Below are positions 16,872 through 25,448 of a stretch of 42,092 bases of DNA, one piece after another. The notes under the pieces are model-generated. The model was not told the origin of the DNA, did no database searches, and saw nothing but the letters and a program-made list of their open reading frames with translations. Source of the stretch: an uncultured Bacteroides sp. (GTDB lineage Bacteria; Bacteroidota; Bacteroidia; Bacteroidales; Bacteroidaceae); the NCBI RefSeq assembly GCF_949298305.1, contig NZ_CASFWU010000029.1:1-42092 (forward strand), given 5' to 3'. The position numbers and the translations under genes are program-made. Each line of letters opens with the position of its first letter. The first letter of the stretch is position 1.

Positions 16872-17678
16872 ATGAAACGGCAATATACCCTCTACACCCT
16901 TCTTTGGCTTCTGTTGCTTCAGAGCTGCGACATGATAGACTATCATCCCTACGACGTGCGCATTGACGGCGAAACGGAAGTCAATGCCCACAACATCGAA
17001 CAGATAGAGGCCGCCTGCCGGGGAAAGGAGACCATCCGCTTTGTCACCATGGGCGACTCGCAGCGGTGGTATGACGAGACGGAGGACTTCGTGGAACACC
17101 TGAACCGCAGGGACGACATCGACTTTGTAGTCCACGGCGGAGACATGAGCGACTTCGGAGTGACCGACGAATTTCTTTGGCAGCGCAACATCATGAACAA
17201 GCTGAATGTGCCCTATGTCACCCTCATGGGCAACCACGACTGTCTGGGCACGGGCAAAGAAGCCTACCGCGCCATCTTTGGCGACCCGAACTTCTCCTTC
17301 ATTGCAGGCCGCGTGAAGTTTGTCTGCCTGAACACCAACGCCATCGAGTTCGACTACTCACACCCCATCCCCGACTTCCAGTTCATGGCCGACGAGGCCG
17401 TAAGCCGCCGGGAAGAGTTCGACAAGACGGTGTTCTGCATGCACGTCCGTCCCCATGCCGACGAGTTCAACAACAACGTGGCCGAGGTGTTCCACTACGT
17501 CGTCACGCAATACCCCGGCCTGCAGTTCTGCACCGCCGCCCACGAGCACCGCCAGTTCGAGATGGACCTCTTCGGCGACGGCGTCATCTACTATATGAGC
17601 GACTGCATGAAACACCGCAACTACAACGTATTCACCATCAGCCCCGAAGGATATGAGCATGAAGTGGTCTACTATTGA
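16872..17678 (+). CDS. Metallophosphoesterase lipoprotein (calcineurin-like fold)
   Basis: This 268-residue protein has a lipoprotein signal with lipobox LLQSC (C19 lipidated), so it is exported and membrane-anchored. The metallophosphoesterase metal-site motifs occur in order: GDSQ (early aspartate), GGDMSDFG, GNHD, and histidines in CMHVRPH and AAHEHRQ. It probably hydrolyses a phosphoester in the periplasm or at the cell surface; the substrate is unknown. The ATG at 16872 is the start; the TTG just upstream is less likely. It is divergent from the ABC operon and overlaps the next gene by 26 bp, so the two are probably co-transcribed. Confidence 0.85.
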   Translation: MKRQYTLYTLLWLLLLQSCDMIDYHPYDVRIDGETEVNAHNIEQIEAACRGKETIRFVTMGDSQRWYDETEDFVEHLNRRDDIDFVVHGGDMSDFGVTDEFLWQRNIMNKLNVPYVTLMGNHDCLGTGKEAYRAIFGDPNFSFIAGRVKFVCLNTNAIEFDYSHPIPDFQFMADEAVSRREEFDKTVFCMHVRPHADEFNNNVAEVFHYVVTQYPGLQFCTAAHEHRQFEMDLFGDGVIYYMSDCMKHRNYNVFTISPEGYEHEVVYY

Positions 17679-18399
17679 ACGCCGCCTGAGGCGCGCCGTC
17701 CTCTTCCTTGTGGGCTGCACGGCGGCCTGTCAGGCATCCCTCCTGTCCGCCCAGGAGCGGGACACGATTGTGGTGGTGAAACATGATACGGTCTATCTGC
17801 CCCGGCCTGCCGACACCCTCTCCGCCTCCTCCACCCGCTACGAACGACGGGTACACCGCTACCGCAGCCGCTGGGAGGTGCTGATACCCACGCACACCAA
17901 GCTGCAGTTTGCCGGCAACATGGGACTGCTGTCTGTCGGTACGGGATGGGACTACGGAAAGCGGAACCAGTGGGAGACCGACCTGCTCTTCGGCATCCTG
18001 CCCAAGTATGACTCCAACCGCACCAAGCTGACCTTCACCGTGAAGCAGAACTACATCCCCTGGAAGCTGCCCATCGGAGAAAGCGACTTCTCCGCGGAGC
18101 CCCTGACCTGCGGCCTGTATCTGAACACGGTGTTCGGCGACGAGTTCTGGGTACACGAACCGGAGCGCTATCCGCAGGGATATTACGGCTTCTCGTCCAA
18201 GGTGCGCATCCACGTTTTCCTCGGACAGCGGCTGACCTACACCATCCCGGCACGCTACCGAGTCACGGCACGTGCCGTCACCCTGTTCTACGAGGTCAGC
18301 ACATGTGACCTCTACGTAGTCAGTGCCTTCACCAACCGCTACCTGCGGCCGCACGACTATCTCTGCCTCTCGTTCGGAGTGAAGCTGCAACTGTTCTGA
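17653..18399 (+). CDS. Exported protein, probable outer-membrane beta-barrel (uncharacterised)
   Basis: This 248-residue protein has a basic, hydrophobic signal segment (about residues 1-33, ending LLSAQ). The remainder has alternating aromatic/polar strands, for example KLQFAGNMGLLSVGTGWDYGKRNQWETDLLFG and NYIPWKLPIG, and ends in aromatic-rich SFGVKLQLF, a typical terminal beta-signal. It resembles hypothetical proteins found widely in Bacteroides, and a barrel in the outer membrane is the best guess. No function is assigned. Its start lies inside the phosphoesterase gene, so translation is probably coupled. Confidence 0.75.
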   Translation: MSMKWSTIERRLRRAVLFLVGCTAACQASLLSAQERDTIVVVKHDTVYLPRPADTLSASSTRYERRVHRYRSRWEVLIPTHTKLQFAGNMGLLSVGTGWDYGKRNQWETDLLFGILPKYDSNRTKLTFTVKQNYIPWKLPIGESDFSAEPLTCGLYLNTVFGDEFWVHEPERYPQGYYGFSSKVRIHVFLGQRLTYTIPARYRVTARAVTLFYEVSTCDLYVVSAFTNRYLRPHDYLCLSFGVKLQLF

Positions 18400-18420
18400 A
18401 GCACGCAGCCTGCCCGCTTT

Positions 18421-18485
18421 TGCCAAAGAGCCTCTTTGGCATCACCTCCGAGCCTCTTTGACACCGCCTCCGAGCCTCTTTGGCA
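18421..18485. repeat. Tandem array, 22-bp period (CCTCTTTGGCA)
   Basis: The first unit, 18421-18441, is a 21-nt perfect palindrome with arms TGCCAAAGAG and CTCTTTGGCA. Two more copies of the right half (AGCCTCTTTG) follow at 22-bp steps (18451 and 18473), both preceded by CCTCCG instead of the palindromic left half. The array ends 61 bp before the response-regulator start, so it may be an operator, possibly autoregulatory. Confidence 0.8.
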
Positions 18486-18513
18486 AAACGGAAGAGATTT
18501 CAAGTTTTTCCTT

Positions 18514-18521
18514 TATCTTTG
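18514..18521 (+). promoter_or_regulatory. -7 box upstream of the response regulator
   Basis: TATCTTTG is an exact TAnnTTTG match, 25 bp before the start codon. It lies just downstream of the 22-bp array, so a factor bound there could affect this promoter. Confidence 0.5.
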
Positions 18522-18546
18522 CGTCCGGCAAACATGATGGATATAT

Positions 18547-19893
18547 ATGAAGAAATCGGGTAACATACTGATAGTAGACGACAACAAAGGGGTGCTCACA
18601 GCCCTGCAACTGCTGCTGAAGCCTCACTTTGACGACATCCGCACCCTCTCCTCGCCGGTCAGCCTGCCCGCCGTGCTGGATGAGGAGGAGTGGCACGTGG
18701 TGCTGCTGGACATGAACTTCACCGCAGGCATCAATACAGGCAACGAGGGACTGTACTGGCTGCACGAAATCAAGCGCAGGAAGCCCGCCGTGGCCGTGGT
18801 GCTGTTCACGGCTTATGCGGACATCGAGCTGGCCGTGCGAGGCATCAAGGAGGGAGCGACGGACTTCGTGGTGAAGCCCTGGGACAACCAGAAGATAGTG
18901 GAGACCCTGACCGCGGCCGCCCAAGGAAGCGCGCCGCATGGAAAGGAGAAGCCTAAGAAAGGCGAAACGGCAGCTGACGAGGACTCCATGTACTGGGGCA
19001 ACAGCCCGGCCATGCAGCAGCTGAAGACGCTGGTGGAGAAGGTGGCCTGCACGGACGCCAACATCCTCATCACGGGCGAGAACGGAACGGGAAAGGGAAT
19101 GCTGGCCCGCGAGATTCACGCCCTATCCGCCCGGCGCGACCGGCCGATGGTCAGCGTGGACCTGGGCGCCGTGGCCGAAAGCCTGTTTGAGAGCGAACTG
19201 TTCGGACACCTGAAGGGAGCCTTCACCGACGCCCGCGCCGACCGCCCCGGCAAGTTCGAGGCCGCCGACCGCGGCACCCTCTTTCTGGACGAGATAGGCA
19301 ACCTGCCCTACCACCTGCAGGCCAAACTGCTGACCGCCATCCAGCGGCGCAGCGTGGTGCGCGTGGGCAGCAACACGCCCATCCCCGTGGACATCCGCCT
19401 GATATGCGCCACCAACCGCAGCCTGCCCGAGATGGTGAAGAAGAAGGAGTTCCGCGAAGACCTGCTCTACCGCATCAACACCATCCACCTGGAGATACCC
19501 GCCCTGCGCCGGCGCCCCGAAGACATCGTGCCCCTGGCCGAACGCTTCATCGCCCGCTTCTGCCACCGGTACGGCAAACCGCTGCTCGGCCTGACGGACG
19601 AAGCCGCGGACGTGCTGCGGGGACACACATGGCACGGCAACATCCGCGAGCTGGAGCACGCCATCGAGAAGGCGGTCATCATCTGCGACGGCACCCTGAT
19701 TTCAGCCTCCCTCTTCCAACTCCCCCGCCACTCCGCACCCGCCGACACAGCGGTCTCCACCCTGGAGGAAATGGAGATGAAGATGATAGGGAAGGCGCTG
19801 GAGACGTGCGGAGGCAACCTATCCGCCGTAGCCTCGCAACTGGGCATCACCCGCCAGACCCTCTACAACAAGATGAAGAAGTACGGACTCTGA
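18547..19893 (+). CDS. Sigma-54-dependent response regulator (NtrC family)
   Basis: This 448-residue activator has a receiver domain (about 5-122; acidic pair D11-D12, phospho-acceptor D55, K110), a AAA+ sigma-54 interaction domain (about 148-385; Walker A GENGTGKG at 177-184, loop GAFTDA at 224-229, Walker B TLFLDEIG at 244-251, arginine finger region LLYRI), and a Fis-type HTH (about 405-448, LGITRQTLYNKMKKYG). The sigma-54-contact loop is GAFTDA rather than GAFTGA. Phosphorylation should let it remodel sigma-54 holoenzyme. It is followed 20 bp later by its kinase and is the obvious candidate to drive the -24/-12 promoter of the nearby ABC operon. Confidence 0.95.
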   Translation: MKKSGNILIVDDNKGVLTALQLLLKPHFDDIRTLSSPVSLPAVLDEEEWHVVLLDMNFTAGINTGNEGLYWLHEIKRRKPAVAVVLFTAYADIELAVRGIKEGATDFVVKPWDNQKIVETLTAAAQGSAPHGKEKPKKGETAADEDSMYWGNSPAMQQLKTLVEKVACTDANILITGENGTGKGMLAREIHALSARRDRPMVSVDLGAVAESLFESELFGHLKGAFTDARADRPGKFEAADRGTLFLDEIGNLPYHLQAKLLTAIQRRSVVRVGSNTPIPVDIRLICATNRSLPEMVKKKEFREDLLYRINTIHLEIPALRRRPEDIVPLAERFIARFCHRYGKPLLGLTDEAADVLRGHTWHGNIRELEHAIEKAVIICDGTLISASLFQLPRHSAPADTAVSTLEEMEMKMIGKALETCGGNLSAVASQLGITRQTLYNKMKKYGL

Positions 19894-19913
19894 CCCTTGA
19901 CCACCGAGAAGCC

Positions 19914-21272
19914 ATGAAAGACCTGAGACAATCCTATCCCTTCCGCCTGACGGTGTGCGTGCTGACGGCCCTGGCCGCAGGCGCACTCTGGACACTGACG
20001 GTGCTCGACGCCGTCCACGGCTTCCACCGGGCAGGCAATCCGCTGCCTGCCGCCCTCCTCTTCACCCTGCTGCTGCCTCTGACCCTGGTCTGGCAGCACA
20101 GGCACTACCGCAGGCACACCCGCAGGGTACTCTTCCTGCTGGACGCCATCGAGAACAACGACAACACCCTCCACTTTGCCGAAGGCGGAGACTACGATGA
20201 CGACCGCCTGGTGAACCGTGCCCTGAACCGCGTGGCACACATATTATATAATGTAAAGGCGGAGACCGCCCAGCGGGAGAAGTACTACGAGCTGATACTG
20301 GACTGCATCGGCACGGGCGTGCTGGTGCTGAACGACAACGGGGCGGTCTACCAGAAGAACGGCGAAGCCCTGCGCCTGCTGGGGCTGGACATACTGACGC
20401 ACGTGTCCCAGCTGAACCGTGTGGACGCACGCCTGGCCAGGACCATCGCCTCGTGCCGTCCGGGCGACCGGCTGCAGGCGGCGTTCAGCAACGAGCGGGC
20501 CACGGTCAACCTGTCCGTCCGTGTAAGCGACATCACCGTACACAACGAACACCTGCGCATCCTGGCCCTGAACGACATCAACAGCGAGCTGGACGAGAAG
20601 GAAATCGACTCCTGGGTCAGGCTGACCCGCGTGCTGACCCACGAAATCATGAACGCCGTCACCCCCATCACCTCGCTCAGCGACACCCTGCTGGCACTGG
20701 TGCCCGAAGCCGCCACGCACGAAGAACTGCGCAACGGCCTGCAGACCATCAGCAACACGGGCAAGGGCCTGCTGGCCTTCGTGGAGTCCTACCGCCGCTT
20801 CACCCGCATCCCCACCCCCGAGCCCAGTCTGTTCTACGTCAAGGACTTCATTGAGCGCATGGTAGAACTGGCCCGCCACCAGTATCCCGACGCAGGCATC
20901 CGCTTCGAGACGGACATCACGCCGGACGACCTTATCCTCCACGCCGACGAGAACCTGATAGCCCAAGTAGTCACCAACCTGCTGAAGAACGCCGTACAGG
21001 CCATCACGAGCCGCACGGACAGCCGCGACGAGGGCCGCATCGGCATCCGCGCCTACTGCGACGAGGCGGAGACTCTCTTCATCGAAATATCCAACAACGG
21101 CCCCGCCATTCCGCCCGACATAGCGGAGCACATCTTCATCCCCTTCTTCACCACCAAGGAGAAAGGCAGCGGCATCGGACTGAGCATCTCGCGCCAGATC
21201 ATGCGCGTCTCAGGCGGCAGCCTCACCCTGCTGCCAGGCGGAGAGACCACCTTCGTCATGCAGTTCGACTGA
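19914..21272 (+). CDS. Sensor histidine kinase, partner of the NtrC-family regulator
   Basis: This 452-residue inner-membrane kinase has two N-terminal helices (about 13-33 and 43-61) with almost no periplasmic loop, a linker with a PAS-like segment (about 122-220), the phospho-acceptor H243 (LTHEIMNAVTPI), N-box N355/N359 (TNLLKNAVQA), and G-box KGSGIGLSIS (417-426). The short periplasmic part suggests it senses a membrane or cytosolic signal. The ATG at 19914 begins 20 bp after the regulator stop, consistent with one operon. Upstream in-frame sequence from 19404 is a shadow of the regulator gene. Confidence 0.92.
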   Translation: MKDLRQSYPFRLTVCVLTALAAGALWTLTVLDAVHGFHRAGNPLPAALLFTLLLPLTLVWQHRHYRRHTRRVLFLLDAIENNDNTLHFAEGGDYDDDRLVNRALNRVAHILYNVKAETAQREKYYELILDCIGTGVLVLNDNGAVYQKNGEALRLLGLDILTHVSQLNRVDARLARTIASCRPGDRLQAAFSNERATVNLSVRVSDITVHNEHLRILALNDINSELDEKEIDSWVRLTRVLTHEIMNAVTPITSLSDTLLALVPEAATHEELRNGLQTISNTGKGLLAFVESYRRFTRIPTPEPSLFYVKDFIERMVELARHQYPDAGIRFETDITPDDLILHADENLIAQVVTNLLKNAVQAITSRTDSRDEGRIGIRAYCDEAETLFIEISNNGPAIPPDIAEHIFIPFFTTKEKGSGIGLSISRQIMRVSGGSLTLLPGGETTFVMQFD

Positions 21273-21336
21273 CCCGGCCGTCACCCGCAAAGGAACCCGA
21301 AGCAGACCTGCCGACAAGGCCGCAGCCGACATCGGA

Positions 21337-21463
21337 GAGTGACAGGCTGTGACAACGGCGTGTCACTGATTGCGACTCCCGTGTGTCACAGGTTGTGACT
21401 CCTGCGTGTCACAACCCAAGACATACAGGAGTCATGGGCAGTGACATCAGTATGCCACAGGGC
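21337..21463. repeat. Tandem palindromic array, 23-bp period (GTGTCAC...GTGAC)
   Basis: Units start at 21337, 21360, 21383, 21406, 21429 and (partial) 21452, each 23 bp apart. The clearest is GTGTCACAGGTTGTGAC (21383), containing the palindrome GTCACAGGTTGTGAC. Spacers are six nucleotides, mostly TCCYGY-like. The array is continuous with a second, different array at 21464. Confidence 0.88.
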
Positions 21464-21550
21464 TTCTCACCGGCATGGGAAGGACATTCTCATCGGTATG
21501 AGAAAAACGTTCTCACAAGCATGAGAAAGGCGTTCTCATACCGATGAGAC
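21464..21550. repeat. Tandem palindromic array, 23-bp period (TTCTCAT...ATGAGAA)
   Basis: Four 18-nt sites start at 21464, 21487, 21510 and 21533, exactly 23 bp apart: TTCTCACCGGCATGGGAA, TTCTCATCGGTATGAGAA, TTCTCACAAGCATGAGAA and TTCTCATACCGATGAGAC, with 5-nt spacers. The register is offset 12 bp from the preceding GTGTCAC array. The rest of the gap to 21716 holds the antiporter promoter and no gene. Confidence 0.9.
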
Positions 21551-21633
21551 GACCTGCGGCTCCGCAGCCTTCCCGCCCTCCGCCTTCCGGGAAGACAGGA
21601 GCCCGGCGTGCGGCAAGTCTTTCCCCGGCCGGC

Positions 21634-21664
21634 TTGCAATTGTAAGGCAGATTGCCTAACTTTG
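21634..21664 (+). promoter_or_regulatory. Promoter of the cation/proton antiporter gene
   Basis: TAACTTTG at 21657-21664 is an exact -7 box, with a TTG-containing -33 candidate (TTGC at 21634-21637). The start codon lies 52 bp downstream, and the palindromic arrays end about 85 bp upstream of the -33 region. Confidence 0.5.
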
Positions 21665-21716
21665 CGACCGATTGACATCCAATCCCTCTATTTACTAACT
21701 TCATTACACAACCGTT

Positions 21717-23165
21717 ATGTTATTTACAGCAGAAAACATCCTACTTATCGGCTCCGTCTTGCTTTTCGTCAGCATCGTGGTAGGCAAGACGGGCTACCGC
21801 TTCGGGGTTCCTACCCTGTTGCTGTTCCTCGTGGTCGGCATGGTGTTCGGCAGCGACGGCCTCGGCCTTCAGTTCCACAACGCCAAGGAGGCGCAGTTCA
21901 TCGGCATGGTGGCATTGAGCATCATTCTGTTCTCGGGCGGCATGGACACCAAGCTGACCGAAATCAAGCCCATCATGGCACCGGGCATTGTCCTGTCTAC
22001 GGCAGGCGTGCTGCTCACCACCGTGTTCACGGGACTGTTCATCTGGTGGCTGTCAGGAACCATGAATACCGAGTTGCACCAGCCCATCCTCACCAGCCTG
22101 CTGCTGGCCGCCAGCATGTCGTCCACCGACTCGGCCTCGGTGTTCGCCATCCTGCGCTCGCAGAAGATGAACCTGAAGCACAACCTGCGCCCGCTGCTGG
22201 AGCTGGAGAGCGGAAGCAACGACCCCATGGCCTACATGCTGACCATTGTCCTGATACAGGTCATCCAGTCGGGCGGCATGGGACTTCCCGAGATACTGGG
22301 CTCGTTCGTGGTGCAGTTCATCGTTGGCGGCGCCGCGGGCTACCTGCTGGGCAAGCTGGCCATCCTGATGCTGAACCGCCTGAACATTGACAACCAGGCC
22401 CTCTACCCCATCCTGCTGCTGTCGTTCGTTTTCTTCACCTTCTCCATTACCGACCTGCTGAAGGGCAACGGCTATCTGGCGGTCTACATCGCCGGCATCA
22501 TGGTGGGCAATGCCAAAATCATGTACCGCAAGGAGATTTATACCTTCATGGACGGACTGACGTGGCTCTTCCAAATCATCATGTTCCTCTGCCTGGGTCT
22601 GCTGGTCAACCCGCACGAGATGCTGGAGGTGGCTGCCGTAGCCCTGCTGATAGGTGTCTTCATGATACTCGTCGGCCGGCCCCTCAGCGTGTTCCTCTGC
22701 CTGCTTCCGTTCAAGAAAATCAACTTCAAGTCACGCGTCTTCATCTCGTGGGTGGGCCTGCGTGGGGCCGTCCCCATCATCTTCGCCACCTATCCGGTGG
22801 TGGAGGAGATTCCCGGCGCAGGGGTCATCTTCAACATCGTCTTCTTCATCACCATCGTGTCGCTGGTCATCCAGGGCACCACCGTTTCGCGTATGGCCCG
22901 TGCCCTGGGCCTGTCCATGCCGCTGGAGAAGACGGGCAACGACTTCGGCGTGGAGCTGCCCGAGGAGATTGACTCCGACCTGCGCGACATGACCGTCACC
23001 GAAGAAACGCTGAAGAACGGCAACACCCTGAAGGACATGAACCTGCCCAAGGGGACGCTGGTCATGATTGTGAAGCGGGAGAACGAGTTCCTGATACCCA
23101 ACGGCACGCTGAAGCTGCACGTGGGCGACAAGCTGCTGCTCATTTCCGAGAAGAACAAGGAGTAG
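21717..23165 (+). CDS. Potassium/proton antiporter, CPA1 family (NhaP2/CvrA-like)
   Basis: This 482-residue protein has about twelve helices of a Na+/H+ exchanger domain (1-390), including SSTDSASVFAILR and the diagnostic ESGSNDPMAYMLT, then a cytosolic TrkA-C-type domain (about 400-482, LKDMNLPKGTLVMIVKRENEFLIPNG). This combination is typical of NhaP2/CvrA-type exchangers that adjust cytosolic K+ and pH, with the C-terminal domain binding regulatory ligands. Specificity for K+ rather than Na+ is inferred from family. It is monocistronic, followed by a terminator. Confidence 0.93.
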   Translation: MLFTAENILLIGSVLLFVSIVVGKTGYRFGVPTLLLFLVVGMVFGSDGLGLQFHNAKEAQFIGMVALSIILFSGGMDTKLTEIKPIMAPGIVLSTAGVLLTTVFTGLFIWWLSGTMNTELHQPILTSLLLAASMSSTDSASVFAILRSQKMNLKHNLRPLLELESGSNDPMAYMLTIVLIQVIQSGGMGLPEILGSFVVQFIVGGAAGYLLGKLAILMLNRLNIDNQALYPILLLSFVFFTFSITDLLKGNGYLAVYIAGIMVGNAKIMYRKEIYTFMDGLTWLFQIIMFLCLGLLVNPHEMLEVAAVALLIGVFMILVGRPLSVFLCLLPFKKINFKSRVFISWVGLRGAVPIIFATYPVVEEIPGAGVIFNIVFFITIVSLVIQGTTVSRMARALGLSMPLEKTGNDFGVELPEEIDSDLRDMTVTEETLKNGNTLKDMNLPKGTLVMIVKRENEFLIPNGTLKLHVGDKLLLISEKNKE

Positions 23166-23197
23166 GCCGGGCTCCCGCCCCTTTCCCCCTCCGGCAG

Positions 23198-23225
23198 GCG
23201 GTTCCATTATTTTTTATGGAACCGC
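23198..23225 (+). terminator. Terminator after the antiporter gene
   Basis: GCGGTTCCAT (23198-23207) pairs perfectly with ATGGAACCGC (23216-23225) around an 8-nt T-rich loop, followed by TTGTTT. It lies 32 bp after the stop codon. Confidence 0.85.
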
Positions 23226-23256
23226 TTGTTTCGCATTGGTATAAGCCCTATCTTTG
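23226..23256 (+). promoter_or_regulatory. Promoter of the acyl-CoA synthetase gene
   Basis: TATCTTTG at 23249-23256 is an exact -7 box. A TTG-containing -33 candidate (TTGTTT from 23226) overlaps the tail of the preceding terminator. The start codon is 33 bp downstream. Confidence 0.55.
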
Positions 23257-23289
23257 CACGGTTTTAATTAATGTGTGCAGATTGGACAG

Positions 23290-24957
23290 ATGAAACAGGA
23301 ACAAGGGTTCATAGACTACATTGAACAAAGCATTATCCGCAACTGGGACAGAAACGCCCTGACAGATTACAAAGGAGCAACCCTGCAATACAAGGACGTT
23401 GCCCGCAAGATAGCCAAATTCCATATCGTGTTTGAGAGCGCCGGCATCAGGCCCGGCGACAAGATTGCCGTATGCGGACGCAACAGTTCCCAGTGGGCGG
23501 TTACGTTCCTGGCCACGCTGACCTACGGGGCGGTCATCGTCCCTATCCTGCACGAGTTCAAGGCAGACAACATCCACAACATCGTCAACCACTCCGAAGC
23601 CCGGCTGCTGTTCGTGGGCGACCAGGCTTGGGAATATCTCAACGAAGAGGCCATGCCGCTGCTTCAGGGCATTGTCCAGTTCCCCGACTTTGAGCTGGTG
23701 GTGTGCCGCAACGAGCGCCTGAAGGAAGCGCTGGAGAACCGCAACGCCATCTACGGCGCACGCTACCCCAAGAACTTCCGCCCCGAACACATCCGTTACC
23801 GCAAGGAAGAGTCGCCCGAGGAGCTGGCCATCATCAACTACACCTCGGGCACGACGGGCTACTCCAAGGGCGTCATGCTCCCCTACCGCAGCCTGTGGTC
23901 CAACATCGCCTACTGCCACGAAATGCTTCCCGTCCGGCCGGGCGACCACATGGTGTCCATGCTGCCCCTGGGCCACGTGTTCGGCATGGTCTACGACTTT
24001 CTCTACGGCTTCTCGGCAGGCGCCCACCTCTACTTCCTGACCCGTATGCCGTCGCCTAAAATCATCGCGCAGTCATTTGCCGAGATTCAGCCGCGCGTCA
24101 TCTCGTGCGTGCCCCTCATCGTGGAGAAAATCATCAAGAAGAACATCCTGCCCCGCATTGACAACAAGATAGGCAAGCTGCTGCTGCGCATGCCCATCAT
24201 CAACGACAAAATCAAGGCCGACGCCTGCAAGAAGGCGATGGAAATTTTCGGCGGCAACTTCGACGAAATCATCATCGGCGGCGCGCCCTTCAATGCCGAC
24301 GTAGAGCGCTTCCTCAAGTCCATCGGCTTCCCCTATACCATTGCCTACGGCATGACGGAGTGCGGCCCCATCATCTGCTCCAGCCGCTGGGAGACCCTGA
24401 AGCTGGGTTCGTGCGGCAAGGCCACGAGCCGCATGGAGGTGAAGATAGACTCTCCCGACCCGCAGAACGTGCCGGGCGAAATCATCTGCCGGGGCGAGAA
24501 CCTGATGCTGGGCTATTACAAGAACGAGGAGGCCACCTCGCAGATTATCGACGTCAACGGCTGGCTGCACACGGGCGACCTGGGCACGATGGATGCCGAC
24601 GGCTATGTCACCGTGCGCGGCCGCAGCAAGAACATGCTGCTCACGGCCAGCGGACAGAACATCTATCCCGAAGAGATTGAAAGCAAGCTGAACAACATGC
24701 CCTACGTGGCTGAGTCGCTGATAGTCTTGCAGAAAGACAAGCTGGTGGCACTCATCTACCCCGATTTCGACGACGCTTACGCCCACGGCCTGCAACCGGA
24801 CGACATAGCGAAGGCCATGGAGGACAACCGCAACGAACTGAACCTCCAACTGCCCGCCTACTGCCAGATAACCAAGGTGAAGATACACTTCGAGGAGTTC
24901 GAGAAAACCGCCAAGAAGAGCATCAAGCGCTTCATGTATCAGGAAGCCAAAGGATAA
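23290..24957 (+). CDS. AMP-binding long-chain acyl-CoA synthetase
   Basis: This 555-residue adenylate-forming enzyme activates a fatty acid with ATP and CoA for lipid synthesis or degradation. Visible motifs are the phosphate loop YTSGTTGYSKGVML, the A5 motif YGMTECGPI, the TGDLGTMDADGYVTVRGR hinge region, and NIYPEEIES near the C-terminal subdomain, with a lysine in KTAKKSIKRF as the likely adenylation lysine. A GTG at 23275 is also in frame, but the ATG at 23290 (MKQEQGFIDY) is the more likely start. No substrate-specific feature is evident; other AMP-forming synthetases are the alternative. Confidence 0.9.
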   Translation: MKQEQGFIDYIEQSIIRNWDRNALTDYKGATLQYKDVARKIAKFHIVFESAGIRPGDKIAVCGRNSSQWAVTFLATLTYGAVIVPILHEFKADNIHNIVNHSEARLLFVGDQAWEYLNEEAMPLLQGIVQFPDFELVVCRNERLKEALENRNAIYGARYPKNFRPEHIRYRKEESPEELAIINYTSGTTGYSKGVMLPYRSLWSNIAYCHEMLPVRPGDHMVSMLPLGHVFGMVYDFLYGFSAGAHLYFLTRMPSPKIIAQSFAEIQPRVISCVPLIVEKIIKKNILPRIDNKIGKLLLRMPIINDKIKADACKKAMEIFGGNFDEIIIGGAPFNADVERFLKSIGFPYTIAYGMTECGPIICSSRWETLKLGSCGKATSRMEVKIDSPDPQNVPGEIICRGENLMLGYYKNEEATSQIIDVNGWLHTGDLGTMDADGYVTVRGRSKNMLLTASGQNIYPEEIESKLNNMPYVAESLIVLQKDKLVALIYPDFDDAYAHGLQPDDIAKAMEDNRNELNLQLPAYCQITKVKIHFEEFEKTAKKSIKRFMYQEAKG

Positions 24958-25338
24958 GGGAGCAGCCGTAAAACCATGTAAGTACATTTTCAGTCCCAGG
25001 GCTCACACGGAAAAAGATTTCATTCAAGTTTGACTTCGACGGTTTTCAGCCCGATTCGATTGAGACTTGAAGGGAATCACCGTTGTCGAGCTGACGCCCC
25101 ACATCCCCGTCTTTACATTTTGACACTTTGACTTTCCTAATGCGTGAGATTCCGTTATTTCGGCCTTCCGTCCGGCTCGCACGAAAAAACGGGAATGAAA
25201 ATCCGTAATCGGCTGCGTGGCAGAAAGATAGCGAAATCTTTACATTTGAAAGAGAGAAAAAAGCAGCTCCCGGGAGAGGAAAACACCCTCTTTTACGGTT
25301 CGAAAAGCCACTTTGAAGGAGACAACTACCCTTCCGAA

Positions 25339-25448
25339 GGACCGAAACAAGGCTTTTGGACGTTCCGAACAAGCATTATTGGTGTCCCCAACAAGCAATC
25401 TGCGCGGACGGAACAAGCATTGTGAACGGTCGGGACAAGCATTGCGAA
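25339..25448. repeat. Tandem array, 22-bp period (AACAAGCATT)
   Basis: The core AACAAGCA or a close variant recurs at 25346 (AACAAGGC), 25368, 25390, 25412 and 25434 (GACAAGCA), exactly 22 bp apart. The flanks include CGGACGGAACAAGCATTGTG. Unlike the other arrays, the unit is not a clear palindrome. It ends about 310 bp before the addA start. Confidence 0.75.

Noticed and set aside
21337..21550. Possible CRISPR array
   Set aside because: The 22-23 bp period leaves spacers of only 5-6 bp, far too short, and no cas gene is present.
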